64,000 bases of DNA from Atopomonas sediminilitoris (GCF_022601735.1 NZ_JAKUMM010000001.1:210911-274910); one strand, 5' to 3'. Shown: positions 10,418 through 19,373, counted from the stretch's first letter. Notes: generated by a model not told the origin, from the sequence alone. Made by a program: numbers and translations.

Positions 10418-11635
10418 ATGTCTAGTAACTCCAACTTCTGGAAGGTTGGCCACACGCCAACACTGTTTGCCGCCTTCCTCTATTTCGACCTTGCCTTCAT
10501 GGTTTGGTACGTCCTCGGCCCACTGGCGGTGCAGATTGCCGCCGACCTAGAGCTGACCGCACAACAACGTTCGATGATGGTCGCCACGCCGATTCTCTGC
10601 GGCGCCTTGCTCCGTTTGGTGCTGGGCTATTTGGCCGACCGTATTTCACCGAAAACCACCGGCGTCATTTCGCAAGTGATCGTGATGGCCGCACTCGCCA
10701 CAGCATGGGCCTTCGGTATTAAAAGCTACGAACAAGCCTTGCTGCTGGGTGTATTTCTCGGCGTAGCGGGTGCCTCGTTTGCGGTATCGCTGCCGCTGGC
10801 CTCGCAGTGGTATCCACCAGAGCACCAAGGCAAAGCCATGGGCATCGCCGGCGCAGGTAACTCTGGCACTGTGCTCGCTGCATTGTTTGCCCCCATGCTG
10901 GCCGTAGCTTACGGCTGGAACAACGTATTCGGCTTAGCCCTGATTCCGCTGGCAATCGTGTTTGTGCTGTTTTGCTTTATGGCGAAAAACGCCCCCAACC
11001 GCCCAGCTCCCAAGGCCGTTGGCGACTACTTAAAGGCGCTGGGCGATAAGGACAGCTGGTGGTTCATGTTCTTCTACAGCGTGACCTTTGGTGGCTTCGT
11101 CGGTCTCGCCGGTTCGCTGCCCTTCTACTTCTATGATCAGTACGGCCTCGACCCGGTGGTCGCCGGCTTCTACACCGCAGCCTGCGTGTTTGGCGGCAGC
11201 CTGATGCGTCCTTTGGGCGGCGCACTGGCCGATCGCGTTGGCGGCATCCGCGCCTTGCTGATCATGTACACCATTTCCTCGGTCTGTATCGCTATCGTCG
11301 GCTTCAACCTGCCGAGCCAATACGCCGCACTGGCACTGTTCATCATCGCCATGCTGGGCTTGGGCTGTGGTAACGGCTCGGTCTTCCAGCTCGTACCGCA
11401 GCGTTTCCGCTCGGAAATTGGCGTAATGACTGGGCTCGTCGGCATGGCGGGTGGTGTCGGTGGCTTCTGCTTGACCGCTGGCATGGGCGCCATCAAGTCA
11501 GCCACGGGTAACTACCAACTGGCACTATGGCTGTTCGCTAGCCTGAGTTTGATTGCCTTTATCGGCTTGTTCAGCGTGAAAAAGCGCTGGCGCACCACCT
11601 GGGGCTCCGCGGCAATGACCAGCGCCCGCGTGTAA
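10418..11635 (+). CDS. NarK-type nitrate/nitrite transporter (MFS)
   Basis: A 405-residue major-facilitator protein with 12 predicted helices, bringing nitrate into the cell. NarK/NasA signatures are seen: the opening WKVGHTPTLFAAFLYFDLAFMVWYVLG, the nitrate-signature-like glycine helix GIAGAGNSGTVLAALFAPMLA in helix 5, and the matching FRSEIGVMTGLVGMAGGVGGF in the C-terminal half. Of the two adjacent ATGs, the second has GAGG at 6-nt spacing, so I start there. It corresponds to the transporter called nasA in P. aeruginosa. Transcription should require sigma-54/NtrC and ANTAR antitermination. Confidence 0.93.
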   Translation: MSSNSNFWKVGHTPTLFAAFLYFDLAFMVWYVLGPLAVQIAADLELTAQQRSMMVATPILCGALLRLVLGYLADRISPKTTGVISQVIVMAALATAWAFGIKSYEQALLLGVFLGVAGASFAVSLPLASQWYPPEHQGKAMGIAGAGNSGTVLAALFAPMLAVAYGWNNVFGLALIPLAIVFVLFCFMAKNAPNRPAPKAVGDYLKALGDKDSWWFMFFYSVTFGGFVGLAGSLPFYFYDQYGLDPVVAGFYTAACVFGGSLMRPLGGALADRVGGIRALLIMYTISSVCIAIVGFNLPSQYAALALFIIAMLGLGCGNGSVFQLVPQRFRSEIGVMTGLVGMAGGVGGFCLTAGMGAIKSATGNYQLALWLFASLSLIAFIGLFSVKKRWRTTWGSAAMTSARV

Positions 11636-11705
11636 CCCTTAAGGGGCTGCTGCCAATACGCAGCCCCAATACCGTTCTAGGTTTGCTGATGATTCAGCTC
11701 CCGCA

Positions 11706-11743
11706 GCCTGCGCAGCTTGCTTTTTATCTGCGCGGGCTTTTTT
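11706..11743 (+). terminator. Terminator between transporter and phosphatase-kinase gene
   Basis: GCCTGCGCAG / CTGCGCGGGC (one T.G wobble) around a 12-nt loop, followed by TTTTTTC. It ends 32 bp before the kinase ATG, so kinase transcription depends on read-through or a promoter not visible here. A second hairpin GGGGCTGC / GCAGCCCC without T run lies at 11643-11667. Confidence 0.7.
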
Positions 11744-11775
11744 CTTGTTAGCGCCAGCCACCACACGAGCACGCC

Positions 11776-13449
11776 ATGAGCCTGACCTTAAGCATCGCCG
11801 AAGCCAGCGCCACCGGCCCACGCAGCGTCAACCAAGACGCCGTGCGCATGGTCACCCCACCCAGCGCCCAAGCCGCCAGCAAAGGCTACTTGTTCGCCTT
11901 GGCCGATGGGGTCAGTGGCTGCGCCGACGGTGGCCTTGCCGCTCGCGCCAGCGTGCAAGCACTGGCCAGCGACTACTACGCCACGCCCGAAACCTGGGCC
12001 GTTGGCCAAGCGCTGGACCGCATCTTGGTCGCCCACAACCGCTGGCTCCACGCCCAAAGCAGCCAAGGCCCACTGCTCACCACGCTCACCAGCTTGATCT
12101 TGCGCGGCCGGCGCTTCACCGCCGCGCACGTCGGTGATAGCCGTTTATACCGCTGGCGCAAGCAACGTTTAGAACGACTGACCGAAGACCATGTCTGGAC
12201 GCAGCCCGGCATGGAGCACGTGCTCAAGCGTGCGCTGGGCTTAGATGAACACCTCGTGGTGGATTACCGCGACGGCGAACTGCAAGTCGGCGACTGTTTT
12301 GTCTTGCTCTCTGATGGCGTATGGGCCGCGCTGAATGACGGCATCCTCAATGACATGCTCAACAACGAGCAGCACGACTTGCCACACCTGTGCCAATTGA
12401 TGCTGCAAACCGCCTTCAAAGCTGGCAGCAATGACAACGCCAGCGCCATTGTGGTGCGCGTGGACGCGCTGCCCGATGGCGACCTTGATGACGAACTCGC
12501 CGCCCTCGCCCAGTGGCCCTTGCCGGGTCGCTTAAAAACCGGACAATCGTTCGAGGGCTTTGCTGTGACAGGCATCGTGCACGAGTCGCGCCATTCATTG
12601 CTCTACCGCGTACTCGACAACGAACAGCGCCCTTGGCTGCTAAAAACACTGCCCAGCAGCCATCAAGACGACCAACGCGCGCAGCAACGCTTGTTGCTAG
12701 AAGAGTGGTTTTTAAAGCGCTTGGGCGGGCGTAACTTCACCGACATCAGCCCGCTGCCCTCGCGTCAGCATCTGTATTACGTGATGCGCGAGCACGCCGG
12801 CGAAACGCTGGCCGAACGCTTTAAACGCCAAGGGCCGATGAGTCTGGGGGACGCCCACGAGCAGCTGGAGCGCGTACTGCGCGGCCTTGGCAGCCTGCAT
12901 CGGCTGAATATTTTGCATCGCGACATCAAGCCCGAGAACTTGCACCTAGGCCAAGACGGCGAATTGCGCATTCTCGACTTCGGCGTCGCCCACTGCCCCG
13001 GTCTAACCGAAGACGAACCCGGCAGTCAGCCAGGCACGCCAAGCTTTATCGCCCCCGAGCGCTTCAGCGGCAGCGAAGCCGACATCAGCAACGACCTCTA
13101 CGCCACCGGCGTGACCTTTTATCACTTGCTGACCGGTCACTACCCCTACGGCGAAATCGAACCCTTCCAACACCCGCGCTTTGGCAGCGCCACGCCAGCC
13201 AGCCGCTATCGTCCTGATCTACCGGCGTGGTGGGTCGACATGCTGGATAAAGCCGTCGCCGCCAACCCTGAGCAACGCTACGAAACCGCCGAAGAATGGC
13301 TACTGCAACTCGAACGCGGTGGCGATATTCGCGAAGTGCCAAGCCATCGCCCGCTGATCGAACGCGAACCGCTCAAGGTCTGGCAGAGCGTGGCGCTGAT
13401 CTCGCTGCTGTTAAACCTGCTGTTGTTCTACTTCTTGGTGCAAGGCTAA
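11776..13449 (+). CDS. PP2C-type phosphatase fused to a Ser/Thr protein kinase, membrane-anchored
   Basis: A 557-residue bifunctional signalling protein. The N-terminal PP2C phosphatase domain (about 1-235) has RSVNQD, ADGVSG, HVGDSRLY, LSDGVW and DNAS, that is, all metal-binding Asp motifs. The kinase domain (about 255-515) has the ATP-binding Lys in LLKTLP, the catalytic loop HRDIKPEN (D383) and DFG (D401), so both enzymes look active. A single C-terminal helix (VALISLLLNLLLFYFLV) anchors it with the catalytic domains in the cytosol. In P. aeruginosa a homologue occupies the same place between nitrate transporter and nirB. A role in post-translational control of nitrate assimilation is inferred from position only; its substrate is unknown. 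The ribosome binding site is weak. Confidence 0.92.
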   Translation: MSLTLSIAEASATGPRSVNQDAVRMVTPPSAQAASKGYLFALADGVSGCADGGLAARASVQALASDYYATPETWAVGQALDRILVAHNRWLHAQSSQGPLLTTLTSLILRGRRFTAAHVGDSRLYRWRKQRLERLTEDHVWTQPGMEHVLKRALGLDEHLVVDYRDGELQVGDCFVLLSDGVWAALNDGILNDMLNNEQHDLPHLCQLMLQTAFKAGSNDNASAIVVRVDALPDGDLDDELAALAQWPLPGRLKTGQSFEGFAVTGIVHESRHSLLYRVLDNEQRPWLLKTLPSSHQDDQRAQQRLLLEEWFLKRLGGRNFTDISPLPSRQHLYYVMREHAGETLAERFKRQGPMSLGDAHEQLERVLRGLGSLHRLNILHRDIKPENLHLGQDGELRILDFGVAHCPGLTEDEPGSQPGTPSFIAPERFSGSEADISNDLYATGVTFYHLLTGHYPYGEIEPFQHPRFGSATPASRYRPDLPAWWVDMLDKAVAANPEQRYETAEEWLLQLERGGDIREVPSHRPLIEREPLKVWQSVALISLLLNLLLFYFLVQG

Positions 13450-13467
13450 GGCACGCCCGCGCCAGCA

Positions 13468-13482
13468 GCACCAAGATAGTGC
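13468..13482 (+). promoter_or_regulatory. Candidate NtrC binding site upstream of nirB
   Basis: GCACC-AAGAT-AGTGC, with GCAC and GTGC half-sites 7 nt apart and one mismatch to GCACC-N5-GGTGC. It lies 76 bp upstream of the -24 GG, 18 bp after the kinase stop codon. Confidence 0.6.
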
Positions 13483-13557
13483 ACGTACGCCCCAAACAGC
13501 TGAGAACCGCTCTCAACAAACCTAATATCCCGCGAAAAACAAGGGCCAACGCAACAT

Positions 13558-13573
13558 TGGCACACCTTCTGCT
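13558..13573 (+). promoter_or_regulatory. Sigma-54 promoter for nirB-nirD-nasA-cobA
   Basis: TGGCACA-CCTT-CTGCT fits the -24/-12 consensus, GG (13559-13560) and GC (13571-13572) being 12 bp apart. Predicted transcription start is about 13584, seven bases before the first leader hairpin. The arrangement matches the transporter promoter. Confidence 0.8.
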
Positions 13574-13590
13574 TTATCCCCATTAGCACA

Positions 13591-13688
13591 GGGGTCAACG
13601 GCGATCCCTTCACATACGCGGGGCTTCACTCGCACAAGACAAAGGCGTCTTACCTGCACTCGTGCAGACAAGACGCTTTTTGTTTTTT
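13591..13688 (+). promoter_or_regulatory. ANTAR-type antitermination leader of nirB
   Basis: P1 is GGGGTC-AACGGC-GATCCC (13591-13608, one G.T wobble) and P2 is AAGAC-AAAGGC-GTCTT (13636-13651). Both hexaloops carry A1 and G4. The 3' arm of P2 is also the 5' arm of the terminator GCGTCTT ... AAGACGC followed by TTTTTG and T7 (13645-13688). The P1-P2 linker is 27 nt, longer than the 8 nt of the transporter leader. NasT-dependent antitermination has been described for the equivalent nirBD operon of P. aeruginosa, which supports the reading. Confidence 0.87.
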
Positions 13689-13740
13689 TAGCGAGCTGAA
13701 CGCTTAAGCCAAAGCGCGGCCGGTACTACGGGAGATAGGC

Positions 13741-16197
13741 ATGCAAAAGTTGAAATTAGTCATGGTGGGTAACGGCATGGCCGGGGTTCGCACCCTGGAA
13801 GAGCTGTTCAAACTGGCACCCGATATGTATGAGGTGACCGTGTTTGGCGCTGAGCCACACCCCAACTACAACCGCATCCTGCTGTCGCCGGTATTGGCGG
13901 GCGAGCAAACCTTCGAAGAAATCGTCCTCAACGACCTCGACTGGTACAAAGAACACAACATCGACCTGCGTCTGGGCCGCAAAGTGGTCAAGATCGACCG
14001 CGCCAAGCGCAAGGTAATTGCTGATGACGGCAGCGAAGCCGAGTACGACCGCCTGTTGCTGGCCACCGGCTCGAACCCGTTCATCCTGCCGATTCCCGGT
14101 AAAGACCTAAACGGCGTGATTGGCTACCGCGACATCGCCGACACCCAAGCCATGATCGATACCGCCAAGGTCAAAAAGCACGCCGTGGTCATCGGCGGCG
14201 GCTTGCTGGGCTTGGAAGCCGCCAACGGCCTTAAGCTGCGTGGCATGGATGTCACCGTGGTGCATATCTCTGACTGGCTGCTTGAGCGCCAACTGGACCA
14301 AACCTCCGGCAAGCTGCTGCAAAAAGCGCTGGAAGACCGCGGCTTGAAGTTCCTGCTGCCCAAGTTCACCGAAGCCCTGCTGGATGACGGTGACGGCAAC
14401 GTGGCCGGTGTGCGCTTTAAAGACGGCGACATCATCCCCGCGGACATCGTGGTCATGGCCGCCGGTATTCGCCCCAACACCGAACTGGCCGAAACCTCAG
14501 GCTTGGCCTGCAACCGCGGCATTCTGGTCAACGACACCCTGCAAACCTACGACCCGCGCGTTTACGCCATCGGCGAATGCGCCAGCCACCGTGGCATTGC
14601 CTACGGCTTGGTGGCGCCGCTGTTTGAACAAGCCAAAGTCTGCGCCAACCACTTGGCCCAACTGGGCTTTGCCCGCTACCAAGGCTCGGTCACCTCGACC
14701 AAGCTGAAAGTGACCGGCATCGATTTGTTCTCCGCCGGCGAGTTCATGGGCGGCGACGACAGTGAAGAAATCACCCTCGCCGACCCCATCGGCGGTGTGT
14801 ACAAGAAACTGGTCATCCGCGACAACAAGCTGATCGGCGCCTGCATGTACGGCGACACCGGTGATGGCGCGTGGTACTTCAAGATGCTGCGCGAAGGCCA
14901 CGACATCAGCGAGATCCGCGACCACCTGATGTTCGGCGAAAACAGCTTGGGCGACTCTGGCCACGCTGGCCAAGACAAGGCCTCGAGCATGCCAGACGAG
15001 GCCGAAGTGTGCGGCTGTAATGGCGTGTGCAAAGGCACCATCGTCAAGGCGATCAAAGAGCAAGGCCTGTTCAGCGTCGATGAAGTGAAAAAGCACACCA
15101 AGGCGGCGTCTAGCTGTGGTTCGTGCACCGGCTTGGTCGAGCAAATCCTCATCAGCACCGTCGGTGGTGCCGCTGACGTGAAGGGCAAGAGCGAAAAAGC
15201 CATGTGCGGCTGTACTGATCACCCGCACGGCGCCGTGCGCAAAGCGATCATCGAACAGAAGCTGACCAGCATCCCGCAAGTTATCGAGTACCTGAACTGG
15301 AACACGCCTAACGGCTGTGCCAGCTGCCGCCCCGCGCTGAACTACTACGTGATTTCCAGCTGGCCTGGCGTGGCCAAAGATGACCCGCAATCGCGCTTCA
15401 TCAACGAACGCGCCCACGCCAACATCCAGAAAGACGGCACCTACTCCGTGGTACCGCGCATGTGGGGCGGCTTGACCAATCCCAGCGAACTGCGCCGCAT
15501 TGCCGATGTTGCCGAGAAGTACAACATCCCCACCGTTAAGGTCACCGGCGGTCAGCGTATCGACCTGTTGGGCGCGAAGAAAGAAGACTTGCCAGCGATC
15601 TGGAAAGACCTCGACATGCCCTCGGGCCACGCCTACGGCAAAAGCATCCGTACCGTGAAGACTTGTGTCGGCGCCGAGCACTGCCGCTTTGGCACCCAGC
15701 GTTCGATGGACATGGGCGTGAAGCTGGAGAAAGACCTGTTCAACATGTGGTCACCGCACAAGGTCAAGTTGGCGGTGTCGGGCTGCCCGCGTAACTGCGC
15801 TGAAGCCGGCATTAAAGACGTTGGCATCATCGGCGTGGACTCCGGCTGGGAGATGTACATCGGCGGTAACGGCGGGATCAAAACCGAAGTCGCTGAGTTC
15901 TTCGTCAAGCTGAAAACCGAAGAAGAAGTGCTCGAGTACAACGGCGCCTTCTTGCAGCTGTACCGCGAAGAAGCCTTCTACCTTGAGCGCACCGTGCACT
16001 ACATGCAGCGCGTCGGCATGGAGCACATCAAGAAAGCCGTGCTCGAAGACGAAGCCAACCGTAAAGCCTTGTACGCCCGCCTGCAGTACACCCTGTCGCT
16101 GGAGAAAGATCCGTGGACCGAGCGTATCGAGCAGCCCGAGCTTAAGCGTGAATTCGAAGTTATCCCCGCCGTTCAGATCCAAGAGGTATCCGTATGA
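13741..16197 (+). CDS. nirB: Assimilatory NAD(P)H nitrite reductase, large subunit
   Basis: An 818-residue cytosolic enzyme reducing nitrite to ammonium with six electrons. Domain order: FAD-binding Rossmann motif GNGMAG at the N terminus, NAD(P)-binding VIGGGLLGLEAANG near 150, two BFD-like 2Fe-2S segments (CGCNGVC ... CGSC near 425-465, and CGCTDH ... CASC near 497-540), and the nitrite/sulfite reductase domain with the sirohaem/4Fe-4S ligands CVGAEHC and GCPRNC. The start is supported by GGGAG 8 bases upstream. First gene of its operon; the stop overlaps nirD (ATGA). Confidence 0.97.
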   Translation: MQKLKLVMVGNGMAGVRTLEELFKLAPDMYEVTVFGAEPHPNYNRILLSPVLAGEQTFEEIVLNDLDWYKEHNIDLRLGRKVVKIDRAKRKVIADDGSEAEYDRLLLATGSNPFILPIPGKDLNGVIGYRDIADTQAMIDTAKVKKHAVVIGGGLLGLEAANGLKLRGMDVTVVHISDWLLERQLDQTSGKLLQKALEDRGLKFLLPKFTEALLDDGDGNVAGVRFKDGDIIPADIVVMAAGIRPNTELAETSGLACNRGILVNDTLQTYDPRVYAIGECASHRGIAYGLVAPLFEQAKVCANHLAQLGFARYQGSVTSTKLKVTGIDLFSAGEFMGGDDSEEITLADPIGGVYKKLVIRDNKLIGACMYGDTGDGAWYFKMLREGHDISEIRDHLMFGENSLGDSGHAGQDKASSMPDEAEVCGCNGVCKGTIVKAIKEQGLFSVDEVKKHTKAASSCGSCTGLVEQILISTVGGAADVKGKSEKAMCGCTDHPHGAVRKAIIEQKLTSIPQVIEYLNWNTPNGCASCRPALNYYVISSWPGVAKDDPQSRFINERAHANIQKDGTYSVVPRMWGGLTNPSELRRIADVAEKYNIPTVKVTGGQRIDLLGAKKEDLPAIWKDLDMPSGHAYGKSIRTVKTCVGAEHCRFGTQRSMDMGVKLEKDLFNMWSPHKVKLAVSGCPRNCAEAGIKDVGIIGVDSGWEMYIGGNGGIKTEVAEFFVKLKTEEEVLEYNGAFLQLYREEAFYLERTVHYMQRVGMEHIKKAVLEDEANRKALYARLQYTLSLEKDPWTERIEQPELKREFEVIPAVQIQEVSV

Positions 16198-16508
16198 GTC
16201 AGTGGCAGGAAATCTGCGCCGTAACCGACATCCCGGTGCTCGGCTCGCGTGTCATCAAAGGTGAGAAGCACGACATCGCGCTGTTTCGCACCAGCAACGA
16301 CGAAGTGTTCGCGCTGGCCGATCGTTGCCCGCACAAGCATGGCCCGCTGTCGCAAGGCATTATCCACGGCAACACCGTGACCTGCCCGCTACACAGCTGG
16401 AACATCGATCTGGCCAGTGGCGAAGCCCTGGCCCCCGATGTTGGCTGCGCCCACCGCTACCCGACCAAGGTCGAAGGCGGCCGTGTGTTCTTAGGCCCAC
16501 GCGGCTAA
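16194..16508 (+). CDS. nirD: Nitrite reductase small subunit (Rieske-type)
   Basis: A 104-residue Rieske-like protein that partners NirB. The 2Fe-2S ligand pattern C-P-H-x-H ... C-P-L-H is intact (CPHKHGPLS and TCPLHSWNID), whereas some NirD proteins lack ligands, so this one probably carries a cluster. Its ATG overlaps the nirB stop codon by four bases, giving coupled translation. Confidence 0.95.
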   Translation: MSQWQEICAVTDIPVLGSRVIKGEKHDIALFRTSNDEVFALADRCPHKHGPLSQGIIHGNTVTCPLHSWNIDLASGEALAPDVGCAHRYPTKVEGGRVFLGPRG

Positions 16509-16520
16509 CGCACTGTTTTA

Positions 16521-16564
16521 CCTGATGCTGCGGTTGGCACCACGCATCGCCACCCAGCATCAGG
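16521..16564 (+). repeat. Hairpin between nirD and the nitrate reductase gene
   Basis: Perfect 10-bp inverted repeat CCTGATGCTG / CAGCATCAGG with a 24-nt loop in the 129-bp gap. No T run follows (CCCTGTTTCACC), so it is more likely an mRNA-processing or stabilising structure inside the operon than a terminator. Confidence 0.5.
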
Positions 16565-16637
16565 CCCTGTTTCACCCAAGCATTACCGGCGGCATAAAAC
16601 CAAAACATAAGCAGCCGTCTAGCGGGAGTATTAGCGG

Positions 16638-19358
16638 ATGAGTCAAGTCACCAAATCCACCTGTTGTTACTGTGGTGTCGGCTGCGGCGTGTTGATCGAG
16701 CACGACGGCGAGCAGATTCTCAATGTCACAGGCGACCCCGACCATCCGGCCAACCTAGGCCGCCTGTGCAGCAAGGGCTCGACCCTGCACTTAACCGGCG
16801 ACCGGCAAGCCCGCGCGCTGTACCCCGAATTACGCTTAGGCAAATCCTTAGCCCGCACCCGTACCGACTGGGACACCGCTCTTGAGCATGCCAGCGAGCA
16901 ATTTGCCGCCGCCATCGCCGAACACGGTCCAGACAGCGTGGCTTTTTACCTGTCTGGCCAGCTGCTGACCGAAGACTATTTCGCCTTTAACAAACTGGCG
17001 CGCGGCCTGATTGGCACCAACAACGTCGACAGCAACTCACGCCTGTGTATGTCCAGCGCAGTGGTCGGCTACAAAAAAGCCTTGGGTGCTGACGCCCCGC
17101 CATGCTCGTACGAAGACATCGAGCAAAGCGATTGCGTGCTGATCATCGGCTCCAACATGGCCTACGCGCACCCTGTGCTGTTCCGCCGCCTAGAGGCCGC
17201 CAAAGCGGCACGCCCGGAGATGCAGCTGATCGTGGTCGACCCACGGCGCACCGACACCGCCGAACTGGCGGATCAGTACATTCCGATTTTGCCCGGCACC
17301 GATGTCGCCTTGTGTCATGGCGTGCTGCATATCTTGCTGTGGGAAGGCTGGATCGACCGCAGCTTTATCGATCAACACACCGACGGCTTTGACGCACTGA
17401 AAACCCTAGTGCGTGAATACACCCCCCAGCTGACGGCGGAAATCTGCGGCATTAGCACCGAACAACTGCACAACGTCGCCCGTTTGATCGGTAGCGCGCC
17501 GAGTTTCTTGTCGCTGTGGTGCATGGGGTTGAACCAATCCAGTTGCGGCACCGACAAAGTTGGCGCGCTGATCAACCTGCATTTGGCCACCGGCAAAATC
17601 GGCAAGCCTGGCTGCGGCCCGTTCTCGCTCACCGGTCAGCCCAACGCCATGGGCGGCCGTGAAAGCGGCACCATGGCCAGCATTCTGCCCGGCCACCGTG
17701 ACCCGAAAAACGCCGCCGACCGCGCCGAAATCGCCACGTTCTGGGGCATCGACAGCCTGCCGGCCAACCCTGGCTTAACCGCCATCGACCTGTTCCAAGC
17801 GGTGAAAGACGGCAAGATCAAAGCCCTGTGGATTGCCTGCACTAACCCTGCGCAATCGCTGCCAAATCAAAACCTGATCCACCAAGCCTTGGCCGCATGC
17901 CCCTTTGTGGTGGTGCAAGAGGCCTTCACCACCAGCGAAACCGTGCCCTACGCCGACTTACTGTTGCCGGCCGCCAGTTGGGGTGAGAAAGAAGGCAGCG
18001 TGACTAACTCCGAGCGCCGCATCAGCCACGTGCAACCGGCCATCCCCGCCCCCGGCGAAGCCCGTGCCGACTGGAGCATTGCGGTGGACTTTGCCCAGCG
18101 CCTAGAGCAGCGCTTACGTGCCAACCAGCCCAGCCTGTTCCCCTTCCAAGCGCCTGAGGCCTTGTTTGCCGAGCATGCCGCGCTGACCGCCGGCCGCGAC
18201 TTGGACTTATCCGGCCTCAGCTACGCCATTCTTGACAGCCAAGGCCCGCAGCAATGGCCGTACCCGCAAGGTGCCCGTCAAGGCACCGCGCGCCTGTACC
18301 AAGATCAACAGTTCGCCACCGCCAATGGCCGCGCGCAGTTTATGAGCGTCAACTACGAGCCGACCATCGAGCGCCGCGACGCCCGCTACGACCTCTCGCT
18401 GTTAACCGGTCGCCTGCGTGATCAGTGGCATGGCATGACCCGCACCGGCACCTGCTCGCGCCTGTTTAGCCATACCGAAGAAGCACAGCTGAGCCTAAAC
18501 CCACGCGAACTGACGCGGCGCAAGCTCAGCGATGGTCAGCTGGTCAGCGTTAAAAGCCGCCGGGGCGAACTGGTCGTGCCTGTTAAAGCCGACGACAGCG
18601 TGCACATGGGGCAAGCCTTCTTACCCATGCACTGGGGCGGCCGTTACTTGAAAGCCTTGGGGGTGAACACCCTGACGCTGGGCGACTACGACCCGCACTC
18701 GCAACAACCCGAACTCAAGCATTGCAGCGTGGCCATTACCCCGGTCAGCCTACCGTGGACCCTATATGCCTTGGTTGAAGGCAGCGACGGCTTGGCGCAG
18801 CAACGTTTAGATCAACTGCGCGCGCTAGCCGATAGTTGCGATTACGTCAGCCTGTCCTTGATCGGCCGCGACACCCCCGCCGTGGTCATGCGCGCCGCCC
18901 ACAGCAGCGCACCGGACAAGACCACCTTGGCCGCTATCGATCAAGTGCTGGGGCTCGATGCAGGGCCGGTGATGGCTTACGACGATCCACGCCAGTCCAT
19001 CGGCAAACGCGTCAAACTGGAAAACGGCCGCATTACCGCCTTGCGCTTAGCCGGTGAAAGCGCCGCACGCGAATGGCTCAAAGCCCTCTACTTAGAAGGC
19101 GAAACCGACGACAGCCTGCGCCGCTGGCTGCTGGCACCGCTGTCAGCCCCGCCGGGCGGCAATCAAGTGGCGAGTAAAACCGTGTGCACTTGCGTGAATG
19201 TCTCGCAAGACGCGATCGCCACCGCCATCGCCGCCGGCAATGACCTCGACGCGCTTAAGCAAAACCTCGGCTGCGGCACACAGTGCGGCTCTTGCGTGCC
19301 GGAACTCAAGCGCATGATCAATCACGCGCAAGCCAGTCAACTCGCTACCCCTTTGTAA
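16638..19358 (+). CDS. nasA: Assimilatory nitrate reductase, catalytic subunit
   Basis: A 906-residue molybdopterin oxidoreductase (bis-MGD) that reduces nitrate to nitrite in the cytoplasm. It has an N-terminal 4Fe-4S motif (CCYCGVGCGV ... GRLCSKG), the long Mo-cofactor domain with SNSRLCMSSAVVGYK (Cys likely the Mo ligand), the C-terminal dinucleotide-binding barrel, and an extra C-terminal BFD-like 2Fe-2S domain (VCTCVNVSQ ... CGTQCGSC), typical of Nas enzymes that take electrons directly from a redox partner. No signal peptide, which excludes the periplasmic Nap type. The symbol follows Klebsiella; in P. aeruginosa nasA denotes the transporter instead. Confidence 0.95.
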   Translation: MSQVTKSTCCYCGVGCGVLIEHDGEQILNVTGDPDHPANLGRLCSKGSTLHLTGDRQARALYPELRLGKSLARTRTDWDTALEHASEQFAAAIAEHGPDSVAFYLSGQLLTEDYFAFNKLARGLIGTNNVDSNSRLCMSSAVVGYKKALGADAPPCSYEDIEQSDCVLIIGSNMAYAHPVLFRRLEAAKAARPEMQLIVVDPRRTDTAELADQYIPILPGTDVALCHGVLHILLWEGWIDRSFIDQHTDGFDALKTLVREYTPQLTAEICGISTEQLHNVARLIGSAPSFLSLWCMGLNQSSCGTDKVGALINLHLATGKIGKPGCGPFSLTGQPNAMGGRESGTMASILPGHRDPKNAADRAEIATFWGIDSLPANPGLTAIDLFQAVKDGKIKALWIACTNPAQSLPNQNLIHQALAACPFVVVQEAFTTSETVPYADLLLPAASWGEKEGSVTNSERRISHVQPAIPAPGEARADWSIAVDFAQRLEQRLRANQPSLFPFQAPEALFAEHAALTAGRDLDLSGLSYAILDSQGPQQWPYPQGARQGTARLYQDQQFATANGRAQFMSVNYEPTIERRDARYDLSLLTGRLRDQWHGMTRTGTCSRLFSHTEEAQLSLNPRELTRRKLSDGQLVSVKSRRGELVVPVKADDSVHMGQAFLPMHWGGRYLKALGVNTLTLGDYDPHSQQPELKHCSVAITPVSLPWTLYALVEGSDGLAQQRLDQLRALADSCDYVSLSLIGRDTPAVVMRAAHSSAPDKTTLAAIDQVLGLDAGPVMAYDDPRQSIGKRVKLENGRITALRLAGESAAREWLKALYLEGETDDSLRRWLLAPLSAPPGGNQVASKTVCTCVNVSQDAIATAIAAGNDLDALKQNLGCGTQCGSCVPELKRMINHAQASQLATPL

Positions 19359-19373
19359 GGTTGGAGAATAATC

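Noticed and set aside
14497..15681. 394-codon open frame antisense to nirB
   Set aside because: nirB is a clear full-length enzyme on the plus strand; the antisense product is low-complexity Ala/Val/Asp/His.
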